Below are positions 1-6,471 of a DNA stretch of 8,841 bases, in pieces; the stretch's first letter is position 1, and every line of letters starts with the position of its first letter. Source of the DNA: JBEVMS01 sp040508515. Lineage in GTDB: Bacteria; Pseudomonadota; Gammaproteobacteria; Xanthomonadales; Rhodanobacteraceae. A program made the position numbers and the translations under genes. The notes under the pieces were generated by a model. The model made no database searches. It saw nothing but the letters and a program-made list of their open reading frames with translations, and had not been told where the DNA came from. Location: positions 1 through 8,841 of the forward strand of contig JBEVMS010000334.1 of NCBI GenBank assembly GCA_040508515.1, written 5' to 3'.

Positions 1-838
1 CGCGGATCGCTGTCCAGTCCAGTTCAACCGCATCCCGGCCCAGCAAGTCCTCGATCGCCACTTCCTTGATTTCGTTGAACTGCGCGCGGCCGGCAACCAC
101 ATCCTCCAGCCGCGGCACGGTGCGATAGGGCAAACCGGTGCGGTCGCACAGCTCCACGACACGGCGCATTTCCGCGGTGGTCGCCCCCGGCAGCGCGATC
201 AAGAGCATCTGCGCGGCCACTTCGCTGGACAGCTCCGGCAGCTGCTCGGTCAAGCCGAGCACCGGGGTACCGTTGATGCGCGCACCGCGCAGGCCCGGCT
301 TGTCATCAACGAAGCCCACCACCGCGTAACGATTGTCGCGACGCAGGTCGCGCAGCAAGGCTTCACCCGCGCTATCGGCGCCGACAATCAGCACCCGTTG
401 CATGTTGCGGCTCTGGAATATATCCAGACGGCTATCCTTCCAGAACCGATAGGTCAATCGCGGCACGCCCAGCAGGGCCGTCAATATCATCGGATAAAGG
501 AAAAGCACCGAACGGGGTACACCTTCGCCGCGCAGATAAAGGAACAGCGCAAAAGCGATCGCCAGCGCACCGACCAGCACCGCGCGCAAGATATTCCACA
601 GGTCAGGCAGACTGGCAAAACGCCAGACGCCACGGTAAAGCCCGGTCCAGGTGAAAATTGCCCCCTGCAGCAGCAGCACGATGGGAAACTCGAACGGCGC
701 GTAACCCAATCCCGAATCGGGCACGACCGCATAGCGCAGCGTCTTGGCTATCCACCAAGCTAGCGCCACCATGATCAGGTCATGCAGCACCACCGCAGTA
801 CGCGGGGGGATGACACCAATCAGTTTACGTAGAGACAT
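1..838 (-). CDS. wbpM: WbpM/CapD-type nucleotide-sugar 4,6-dehydratase, N-terminal part (3' end outside window)
   Basis: Partial gene: 279 codons from the ATG, open to the left edge. Hydrophobic segments at about residues 14-32, 51-66, 83-101 and 110-125 suggest four membrane helices. A Rossmann-like nucleotide-binding domain follows (RVLIVGADSAGEA, about 148-160; GFVDDKPGLRG, 175-185). The linker VPRLEDVVAGR (241-251) and the stretch IKEVAIEDLLGRDAVELD (257-274) are typical of the WbpM/FlaA1-like/CapD membrane family just before the catalytic SDR domain, which lies outside the window. Family members are inner-membrane enzymes that convert UDP-GlcNAc to a 4-keto-6-deoxy sugar for O-antigen or capsule. 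The start overlaps the upstream glycosyltransferase by 14 bases, so translation is probably coupled. An in-frame ATG lies six codons upstream (856); neither start has a strong ribosome-binding site. The exact substrate and catalytic residues cannot be judged here. Confidence 0.88.
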   Translation of the reverse strand, partial: MSLRKLIGVIPPRTAVVLHDLIMVALAWWIAKTLRYAVVPDSGLGYAPFEFPIVLLLQGAIFTWTGLYRGVWRFASLPDLWNILRAVLVGALAIAFALFLYLRGEGVPRSVLFLYPMILTALLGVPRLTYRFWKDSRLDIFQSRNMQRVLIVGADSAGEALLRDLRRDNRYAVVGFVDDKPGLRGARINGTPVLGLTEQLPELSSEVAAQMLLIALPGATTAEMRRVVELCDRTGLPYRTVPRLEDVVAGRAQFNEIKEVAIEDLLGRDAVELDWTAIR

Positions 839-1862
839 GACGAAGTCCGTATGCATCACGCCGCAGACAACGGCGCTTTATTACCAGCCAGGTGCCGGCC
901 GTTAGCAGATACAACCCAAAGCAGATCGCCAAGCCTAACGTGGGCCAAATGACCGCCAGCCATACCAATGGCGCGACTAACGCAAGATTCCAGCACAAAT
1001 AAATCCGATCCACTTTGGCGTGCGTTGCGCCGCCACGCACCAACCATTGATATAAATGTTCGCGATGCGGTGCGAGCCAGCGCTTACCGCGCAGCATACG
1101 AGTTAGCAATGTCAAACTCGCGTCTACGACGAAGACCGAGCAAAGCATCAAGCCAGGCCATAGCAGAAGCGGATCCTGGCCCCATAGCAGTGCCACCAGC
1201 GCGAATATCTGCAAACCCAGTGCACCGCTTCCGACATCGCCCATAAAGATGCGTGCCGGTGGCCAGTTGTAATAGCCAAAACCCCACCCGGCGGTGGCCA
1301 GCAACAGGCAGATAACCAGCAGCCCGGGTTGACCGGCCCACCAGGACAGCACCGCCAATCCCGTGGCTACAAAAATGCTTTGTTGCACCAGCAGTCCATC
1401 GATGCCATCCATGAAGTTATGCAAATTGACGCTCCATCCCCCTGCCAGCAACAGCAGCCACCACCACCAGCCACTCAAGCCGTCGTTATAGAGCAACACC
1501 GCCGCGAAACCGCCGCAGGCCACGAGCTGAGCACCCAGGCGTGGCAGTACAGGCAGTGATCGATGGTCGTCCCACCATCCGACCAAGGCGACCAGGATCG
1601 TAGCCCCGGTCAGCGCCAGCACGCTATTGCATTGCTCGGACGCCAGCCAATACGCCGCTAATGGCTGAGTGACCACCAGTGCCAACACGATGCCGATACC
1701 ACCGCCACGCGCCGTGGCGACCTGATGCGACCGGCGTTGTCCCGGCTGATCGAACATGCCACGGCGATGCGCATAGGCGATCGCCAGACGCACCACCAGC
1801 AACGACAACAGCGAAGCGCCGGCCAGTAGCGTCAACACTACTGACAACAAGGCTAAAGGCAT
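825..1862 (-). CDS. Initiating sugar-phosphate glycosyltransferase, GT4 WecA/WbpL (MraY-like) family
   Basis: A 345-residue polytopic membrane protein that should transfer a sugar 1-phosphate from a UDP-sugar to undecaprenyl phosphate, the first committed step of O-antigen assembly at the cytoplasmic face of the inner membrane. Family motifs are visible in order: RGGG (52-55), WWDD with the paired aspartates (96-99), NLHNFMDGIDG (146-156), FMGDVGS (206-212), and the basic loop PHREHLYQ (265-272), which matches the sugar-recognition loop of WecA/WbpL proteins. About ten hydrophobic segments surround these. Length agrees with WbpL (about 340 residues). The start at 1862 is chosen over the longer frame (from 1961, inside lapB) because a GAGG lies five bases upstream and the protein then begins directly with the first membrane helix. 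It starts 7 bases after lapB and overlaps the WbpM-like gene by 14. MraY itself is unlikely, given the WbpM-like neighbour and the HREHLYQ loop. The sugar specificity is not determined. Confidence 0.9.
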   Translation of the reverse strand: MPLALLSVVLTLLAGASLLSLLVVRLAIAYAHRRGMFDQPGQRRSHQVATARGGGIGIVLALVVTQPLAAYWLASEQCNSVLALTGATILVALVGWWDDHRSLPVLPRLGAQLVACGGFAAVLLYNDGLSGWWWWLLLLAGGWSVNLHNFMDGIDGLLVQQSIFVATGLAVLSWWAGQPGLLVICLLLATAGWGFGYYNWPPARIFMGDVGSGALGLQIFALVALLWGQDPLLLWPGLMLCSVFVVDASLTLLTRMLRGKRWLAPHREHLYQWLVRGGATHAKVDRIYLCWNLALVAPLVWLAVIWPTLGLAICFGLYLLTAGTWLVIKRRCLRRDAYGLRHVST

Positions 1863-1869
1863 GCAGACC

Positions 1870-3042
1870 TCATTCGTTGGCGACGCCATGAATAGGCCGA
1901 ATGGTGGCCCAGTTCTTACAACTTGGACATTGCCAGTGATGGGCTTTAGCGCCGAAGCCACAGCGCTCGCAGCGATACATCGCCTGGCCCTCCAGCAGCT
2001 TGCGGGTCAGATCGCGCAGGATCAGAAAATTCTCCCGCGCTTCGCCGCTGATCTTGTCCAAGGTGGCATCGATCAACGCCATCAAGCCGCGCACCGATGG
2101 CCGTTGGCGCAGTTGCGAGGTGAGGAAATCGATCGCCATTCGCTCGCCGTCGCGCTGCTCATAGAGATGCGTCAGCGCCAACACCGGCGAGATGCCGTGA
2201 TAGCGCTCCAGAATATCGCGCAGGAAATCCTCGGCGCGTTCCATCTGCTGGGAGCGCGCGTAGCTCTGCAAGAGCGGCGGCAAAATTTCAGGAACGAAGG
2301 CTACATCCGCCGCCACCGCCGCCTCGTAGGCGGTAACCGCCGCCGTATCCTGCCCTTCGTCGGCCAGCAGGCGTCCGGTCAGCATGTGCGCGCGAACGCA
2401 ATCGGCTTGGCAGGCGAACGCGTGCTGCAGATATTCGCGCGCCTCGTTGCGTGCGGCATGCTGACGTGCCTGTTCGGCCAATTCACAATAGAACTGCGCG
2501 ATCATCAGCGACTCGTCCTCGCCGGTCATCGTCTCCAGCCGGCGCGCGTGTTCGATCGCCTTGTGCCAATCGCGCTCGTGCTGATAGATCGAAATCAGAT
2601 GGCGCAGCGCCGAGGGCGCGTGCGCGTCCATCGCCACCAGATCGCAGAACAGCGTTTCGGCGCGGTCCAGCAGCCCGGCACGCATATAGTCTTCACCCAA
2701 CTCCAGCAAAGCCACGGTCTTCATCGCATCGGACAAATCGGGGCGTGAAACCAGATGCTGATGCAAACGAATCGCTCGATCCACTTCGCCGCGACGGCGA
2801 AACAGATTGCCCAGCGCCAGGTGCGTTTCCACCGTATCGCGGTTGTACTCGGCCAGCTTCAGGAAAACCTCGATCGCCTTATCCTGCTCTTCGTTGAGCA
2901 AGTAGTTGAGGCCACGGAAATAATCCGACGAAAGCTCGCTGACGCGCGCGCCTGAAGTGCGGACGCCGGCACGGCGTGAGTAAAACCAGCCTGCCGCGAA
3001 TGCGATCGGCAGCAGCAGAAGCAGCCCATAGAGTGCATTCAT
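1870..3042 (-). CDS. lapB: Lipopolysaccharide assembly protein LapB (YciM)
   Basis: 390 residues, one more than E. coli LapB. It has an N-terminal membrane anchor (about residues 4-21, ending at FYSRR), a region of tetratricopeptide repeats (about 45-340; for example YFRGLNYLLNEEQDKAIEVF and ALGNLFRRRGEVDRAI), and a C-terminal rubredoxin-like metal site with Cys358, Cys361, Cys372 and Cys375 (CERC...CPSC). In E. coli LapB recruits FtsH to degrade LpxC and so limits LPS synthesis; that role is inferred here from family identity. The start at 3042 gives a protein that begins at the membrane anchor. Its ATG overlaps the lapA stop as ATGA, indicating translational coupling. The 3' end lies only 7 bases before the O-antigen glycosyltransferase. 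A longer reading frame begins at 3111 but would overlap lapA by 73 bases. Confidence 0.95.
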   Translation of the reverse strand: MNALYGLLLLLPIAFAAGWFYSRRAGVRTSGARVSELSSDYFRGLNYLLNEEQDKAIEVFLKLAEYNRDTVETHLALGNLFRRRGEVDRAIRLHQHLVSRPDLSDAMKTVALLELGEDYMRAGLLDRAETLFCDLVAMDAHAPSALRHLISIYQHERDWHKAIEHARRLETMTGEDESLMIAQFYCELAEQARQHAARNEAREYLQHAFACQADCVRAHMLTGRLLADEGQDTAAVTAYEAAVAADVAFVPEILPPLLQSYARSQQMERAEDFLRDILERYHGISPVLALTHLYEQRDGERMAIDFLTSQLRQRPSVRGLMALIDATLDKISGEARENFLILRDLTRKLLEGQAMYRCERCGFGAKAHHWQCPSCKNWATIRPIHGVANE

Positions 3043-3287
3043 GCCTGGGCGATAACCGGCTTGGCGTTCTTCTCGCGGCGGCGGCGTTGACGCAGGCTGA
3101 GGCCCAGCCATGCGGTGAGCCCGCCCAGCAGCCAGCCCAGCCCCAGTGCGCAGAGCAAGGCCGCGCCCTTGGGCAAGCGCAGTTGCACGAACGCAAGGTC
3201 ATAACTGACCAAGTCGGCATTGAGTGCTCCAAGCACCACGCCGACGGCCACACATAGCAGCAAGATAAGAATCGCGGTCAATCGCAT
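3039..3287 (-). CDS. lapA: Lipopolysaccharide assembly protein LapA (DUF1049 family)
   Basis: A small inner-membrane protein of 82 residues with two hydrophobic helices (about 3-23 and 41-64) joined by a short loop containing NADLVSYDLAFVQLRLP. A basic tail (RQRRRREK, about 66-73) follows, predicted to be cytoplasmic. This two-helix layout and its position directly before lapB identify it as LapA. E. coli LapA is about 102 residues and carries a coiled-coil tail that is mostly missing here. LapA works with LapB in LPS assembly. The ATG at 3287 is used because the upstream in-frame extension (to 3359) is not hydrophobic and reaches the terminator U-tract region. No strong ribosome-binding site is visible. 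It is the first gene after the ihfB terminator, so a promoter for the LPS cluster is expected at 3288-3357, but no convincing sigma-70 pair was found there. Confidence 0.88.
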   Translation of the reverse strand: MRLTAILILLLCVAVGVVLGALNADLVSYDLAFVQLRLPKGAALLCALGLGWLLGGLTAWLGLSLRQRRRREKNAKPVIAQA

Positions 3288-3357
3288 GGCGAGGACTTTA
3301 ACCGATTGGTTGTGAGAGGCACAGATATTCCATGGGCATCGGCAAGCCGGGTTGGCC

Positions 3358-3396
3358 AAAAAAAGAAAGGCAGGACCGGATTGCTCCGCCTGCCTT
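3358..3396 (-). terminator. Rho-independent terminator downstream of ihfB
   Basis: On the minus strand an 8-bp perfect stem (AAGGCAGG with CCTGCCTT) encloses a 2-base bulge, a further 4-bp stem (CGGA/TCCG) and a GCAA tetraloop. TCTTTTTTT follows directly. It begins 32 bases after the ihfB stop codon. This is a textbook intrinsic terminator and should end the cmk-rpsA-ihfB transcript. The plus strand also has a weaker T-rich run after the stem (AGCTTTTCTT), but no plus-strand gene ends here. Confidence 0.88.
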
Positions 3397-3427
3397 AGCT
3401 TTTCTTCAAGCCGGAAGATGAAACCGC

Positions 3428-3727
3428 TCAGCCAACCAGTTCTTCCAGACGCTGATTGACCCGCTCACGCAGTTCCTTGCCGGGTTTGAAATGAGGAACG
3501 TGCTTCCCCGGCAGGGCTACCGCATCCCCGGTTTTAGGGTTGCGCCCCATCCGTGGTGGGCGGTAATGCAAGGCAAAACTGCCAAAACCACGAACCTCGA
3601 TGCGTTCGCCATGCGACAGCGCGTGACTCATCTGTTCGATCACACTCTTGACCGCCAGCTCAACATCGCCGAACGCAAGATGGGTTTGGCGCCGTGCCAG
3701 GGCCTCGATCAATTCGGATTTAGTCAT
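3428..3727 (-). CDS. ihfB: Integration host factor subunit beta
   Basis: 99 residues with the full HU/IHF fold: N-terminal helices (MTKSELIEALARRQ; residues 20-38), the RGFGSFALHYRPPR sheet (46-59), and the DNA-binding arm around GRNPKTG, with the intercalating proline at 64. The helix KPGKELRERV follows. The beta rather than alpha subunit is indicated by the MTKSELIE start, by the HYRPPRMGRNPKTG arm and by the position after rpsA. With IhfA it forms the heterodimer that bends DNA sharply in replication, recombination and transcription. The start at 3727 matches the family N-terminus; an in-frame ATG three codons upstream (3736) is possible but less likely. A GGGG lies 3 bases before the chosen ATG. 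The 74-base gap to rpsA carries a 6-bp hairpin (3758-3776, GCGACG/CGTCGC) without a T-run, so it may be an RNA-processing or attenuating element. Confidence 0.97.
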   Translation of the reverse strand: MTKSELIEALARRQTHLAFGDVELAVKSVIEQMSHALSHGERIEVRGFGSFALHYRPPRMGRNPKTGDAVALPGKHVPHFKPGKELRERVNQRLEELVG

Positions 3728-3801
3728 GGTCCCCATATCCGTGACACCAAACCGCGGGCGACGACTCAAGCGTCGCACCGCGTCAGGCTCTAAGACTTGG
3801 A

Positions 3802-5475
3802 TCAGTCCGCCTTGTTGAACTGCTCCTTGAGCAGCGCGCCGAGTTTGGTGGTACCACCGCTGGCCGAGGAATAGTCGGCCATGACTTCCTGCAAATCTTC
3901 CTCATCCTTGGCACGGATGGAAAGCTGCAGCTGGCGGCCCTTGCGGTCCATGCCGGTAAACTTGGCTTCAACCGCATCGCCCACCTTCAGGTGCAGGGTC
4001 GCGTCTTCGATGCGCTCCTTGGCGATGTCGTTGGCGCGCAGATAACCTTCCACGCCCTCGCCCAGGTCGATCACGGCGCCCTTGGCGTCGACTTCCTTGA
4101 CGGTACCGTTGACGATGGTGCCGCGCGGATTGGTCGCCATGAACTGGCCGAACGGATCCTGCTCCATCTGCTTGATGCCCAGCGAGATGCGCTCACGCTC
4201 CGGATCGACCGCCAGCACCACGGCCTCGACCTCGTCGCCCTTCTTGAAGTTGCGCACCAGATCTTCGCCGGACACCTGCCAGGAGATGTCGGACAGATGA
4301 ACCAGGCCGTCGATGCCGCCGTCCAGGCCGATGAAGATGCCGAAGTCGGTGATCGACTTGATCTGACCGGACACCTTGTCGCCCTTCTTGTGCATCGCTG
4401 CGAAGGCTTCCCACGGGTTCGAGCGGGTCTGCTTGATACCCAGCGAGATGCGGCGACGCTCTTCGTCGACGTCGAGCACCATGACCTCGAGTTCGTCACC
4501 GACCTGGACCACCTTGGACGGATTGACGTTCTTGTTGGTCCAGTCCATCTCGGACACGTGCACCAGGCCTTCGACGCCCGGCTCGATCTCGACGAAGCAG
4601 CCGTAATCGGTGACGTTGGAAACCTTGCCGAACAGGCGCGAGCTGACCGGGTAGCGACGCGAGATGTTGACCCACGGATCGTCGCCCAGCTGCTTCAGGC
4701 CCAGCGAGACGCGGTTGCGCTCGCGGTCGTACTTCAGCACGCGCACTTCCAGCTCGTCGCCGACGTTGACCACTTCGGACGGATGACGCACGCGCTTCCA
4801 GGCCATGTCGGTGATGTGCAGCAGACCGTCGATGCCGCCCAGGTCCACGAACGCGCCGTAATCGGTGAGGTTCTTCACCACACCCTTGACGACGGCACCC
4901 TCGGTCAGGCGCTCCAACAGCTTCTCGCGCTCCTCGGAGAACTCGGTCTCGACGACGGCGCGGCGGCTGACCACCACGTTGTTACGCTTGCGGTCCAGCT
5001 TGATGATCTTGAACTCGAGATCCTTGCCCTCGAGGTAGACCGGGTCGCGCACCGGGCGCACGTCCACCAGCGAACCGGGCAAGAACGCGCGAACGTCCTT
5101 GATGTCGACGGTGAAACCGCCCTTGACCTTGCCGGAGATCTTGCCGGAAATGGTCTCTTCCTTCTCGAAGGCCTGCTCCAGGTCGTCCCACACCATGGAA
5201 CGCTTGGCCTTCTCGCGCGACAGCTTGGTCTCGCCGAAACCGTCTTCCAGCGCGTCGAGGGCAACCTTCACCTCGTCGCCCACCTGCACTTCCAACTCGC
5301 CGTTTTCGTCCTTGAACTGCTCGATCGGGACGATGCCTTCGCTCTTGAGGCCAGCGTTGATCACGACGACGTCGTTGCGGATTTCCACAACAATGCCCGT
5401 GACGATCGCGCCCGGCTTCAGCTTGGAGATGGCCTGCTGGCTCTGTTCAAACAGTTCGGCAAAACTTTCAGTCAT
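3802..5475 (-). CDS. rpsA: 30S ribosomal protein S1
   Basis: 557 residues, the same length as E. coli S1. It has six S1 RNA-binding (OB-fold) domains at about residues 21-87, 105-171, 192-260, 277-347, 364-434 and 451-519. The best conserved are domains 3-5, with repeated YGAFVDL/YGCFVEI/FGIFIGL strands, each followed by DGLLHITD, EGLVHVSEM or DGLVHLSD. S1 binds the small subunit through its N-terminal domains and carries mRNA to the ribosome, which matters most for messages with weak Shine-Dalgarno sites. Several genes in this window have such starts. The start at 5475 gives the family N-terminus MTESFAELFEQS, with a modest GGA upstream. The gene lies between cmk and ihfB, the standard proteobacterial arrangement. 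The 500-codon open frame on the opposite strand is a codon-bias shadow. Confidence 0.98.
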   Translation of the reverse strand: MTESFAELFEQSQQAISKLKPGAIVTGIVVEIRNDVVVINAGLKSEGIVPIEQFKDENGELEVQVGDEVKVALDALEDGFGETKLSREKAKRSMVWDDLEQAFEKEETISGKISGKVKGGFTVDIKDVRAFLPGSLVDVRPVRDPVYLEGKDLEFKIIKLDRKRNNVVVSRRAVVETEFSEEREKLLERLTEGAVVKGVVKNLTDYGAFVDLGGIDGLLHITDMAWKRVRHPSEVVNVGDELEVRVLKYDRERNRVSLGLKQLGDDPWVNISRRYPVSSRLFGKVSNVTDYGCFVEIEPGVEGLVHVSEMDWTNKNVNPSKVVQVGDELEVMVLDVDEERRRISLGIKQTRSNPWEAFAAMHKKGDKVSGQIKSITDFGIFIGLDGGIDGLVHLSDISWQVSGEDLVRNFKKGDEVEAVVLAVDPERERISLGIKQMEQDPFGQFMATNPRGTIVNGTVKEVDAKGAVIDLGEGVEGYLRANDIAKERIEDATLHLKVGDAVEAKFTGMDRKGRQLQLSIRAKDEEDLQEVMADYSSASGGTTKLGALLKEQFNKAD

Positions 5476-5648
5476 GTTGATTCCAGAAATTAGAAAAGGC
5501 CGTCGTCCGCGTGCCCGTCCTCATGGACGAAACACTTGCAAGTCGCTCGGCCCACCGGTTGTGGGTGTCACTTTCCAGGGCTTGCGCCCAAGACACCGTT
5601 AAACCAAAACCCCGATTACTTCGAGGCACCAATGCCACGGTCAGCCAA
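5476..5648 (-). promoter_or_regulatory. rpsA leader with three short hairpins (possible S1 autoregulatory region)
   Basis: This 173-base spacer between cmk and rpsA has no gene and no intrinsic terminator, so cmk-rpsA read-through is likely. On the minus strand I see three small stem-loops: GGGC-GCAA-GCCC (5589-5578), CCCAC/GTGGG (5565-5551) and CGTCC-ATGA-GGACG (5529-5516, extendable by two G·U pairs). An A/T-richer stretch leads to the rpsA start. E. coli rpsA is autoregulated through a structured leader; whether this leader does the same is inference. No convincing -35/-10 pair was found. Confidence 0.3.
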
Positions 5649-6329
5649 TCAGCGCTGCACCACAGCGAGTACTTTCGCGACCACGCTGTCGATATCCATG
5701 CCGGTGGTATCCACCAGAACAGCATCAGCAGCGGGCTTGAGCGGCGCGACAGTTCGCGATGCATCGCGGGCATCGCGCGCTTCAATCTCGCGTAAGAGAC
5801 TAGCGAGTGTAACGCTTAGTCCCTTTTCCTTCAACTGCTTATAACGCCTGCGCGCACGTTCCTGGGCGCTGGCGGTAAGAAATACCTTGTAGGGCGCATC
5901 GGGGAAGATCACCGTGCCCATATCGCGTCCGTCGGCCACCAGCCCCGGCGCCTTGCGAAAGCTCAATTGCAGCTCCACCAACGCCTGGCGCACCGACGGG
6001 ATCGAGGCAATCGCCGAGGCAGCCGCGGCGGCAGTTTCCGTACGCAACTCATCGGTGGCGTCATGCCCGTTGACCAGCACGTGGGTTTCGCCCCCGTCTG
6101 GCGCCGCCTTGAAGCGGATTTTGGTGGCCAACGCGCAGCGGGTCACCGCGTCGGCATCGGAAAGATCCAGCCCTTCGGCTCCCGCCACATAGCCAACCGC
6201 CCGGTACAGCGCGCCCGAATCGAGCATCCGCCATGCCAGTCGATCAGCAACCAAGCGGCTGATGGTGCCCTTGCCCGACCCCGAAGGCCCATCGATAGTG
6301 AGTACGGGAACACTGACGTGTTGGGTCAT
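5649..6329 (-). CDS. cmk: Cytidylate kinase (CMP/dCMP kinase)
   Basis: 226 residues, matching the usual length of about 225. It phosphorylates CMP and dCMP with ATP in pyrimidine nucleotide synthesis in the cytosol. Visible motifs are the P-loop DGPSGSGKGT (13-22), the substrate-binding DSGALYR (37-43), DGRDMGTVIFPDA (133-145), and the basic lid region ERARRRYKQLKEKG (157-170) with RDARDASR (185-192), which holds the catalytic and phosphate-binding arginines. The ATG at 6329 is preferred over a TTG eight codons upstream (6353) because GGAG stands five bases before it and the protein then starts just before the first beta-strand. It is the first gene of the cmk-rpsA-ihfB group and is divergent from fadH. 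Confidence 0.97.
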   Translation of the reverse strand: MTQHVSVPVLTIDGPSGSGKGTISRLVADRLAWRMLDSGALYRAVGYVAGAEGLDLSDADAVTRCALATKIRFKAAPDGGETHVLVNGHDATDELRTETAAAAASAIASIPSVRQALVELQLSFRKAPGLVADGRDMGTVIFPDAPYKVFLTASAQERARRRYKQLKEKGLSVTLASLLREIEARDARDASRTVAPLKPAADAVLVDTTGMDIDSVVAKVLAVVQR

Positions 6330-6371
6330 GCGGGCTCCGAGCCGAGGTATCAATCGCCTAGTTTACGCGCG

Positions 6372-6462
6372 AACCCTGTGCCGAGGCAGGGTTGACAGCA
6401 CCAAACGACCCGCTTGCATTACAGGGGGCTGAACGGGCAAATTCATACAATCGTTTGAACGG
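6372..6462 (+). promoter_or_regulatory. Control region between cmk and fadH: dyad, TTGACA, TACAAT and direct repeats
   Basis: The 142-base spacer between the two divergent genes contains a perfect 7-bp inverted repeat (AACCCTG, 6372-6378; CAGGGTT, 6387-6393), which looks like an operator half-site pair or hairpin. A TTGACA (6392-6397) overlaps its right arm but has no good -10 at 16-18 bases. Further right, TACAAT (6446-6451) is a fair -10 for fadH, placed 20 bases before its ATG, but lacks a -35 match. TGAACGG occurs on each side of that box (6430-6436 and 6456-6462). The assignment as a promoter/operator is inference from these matches. Confidence 0.35.
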
Positions 6463-6471
6463 ATCGAGCCC

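Noticed and set aside
1861..2748. 295-codon open frame on the plus strand opposite lapB
   Set aside because: It covers most of lapB antisense and shows no family motif, while lapB shows full domain structure.
3288..3359. Longer LapA starting at 3359
   Set aside because: The extra 24 residues are not membrane-like, and the start would fall at the edge of the ihfB terminator T-run.
3991..5493. 500-codon open frame on the plus strand opposite rpsA
   Set aside because: The opposite strand encodes an unmistakable full-length S1. The plus-strand translation is low-complexity (His/Asp/Leu/Val-rich) and is explained by GC-rich codon bias.
6330..6353. TTG start extending cmk by eight codons
   Set aside because: The ATG at 6329 has a GGAG at good spacing and matches the usual Cmk N-terminus and length.
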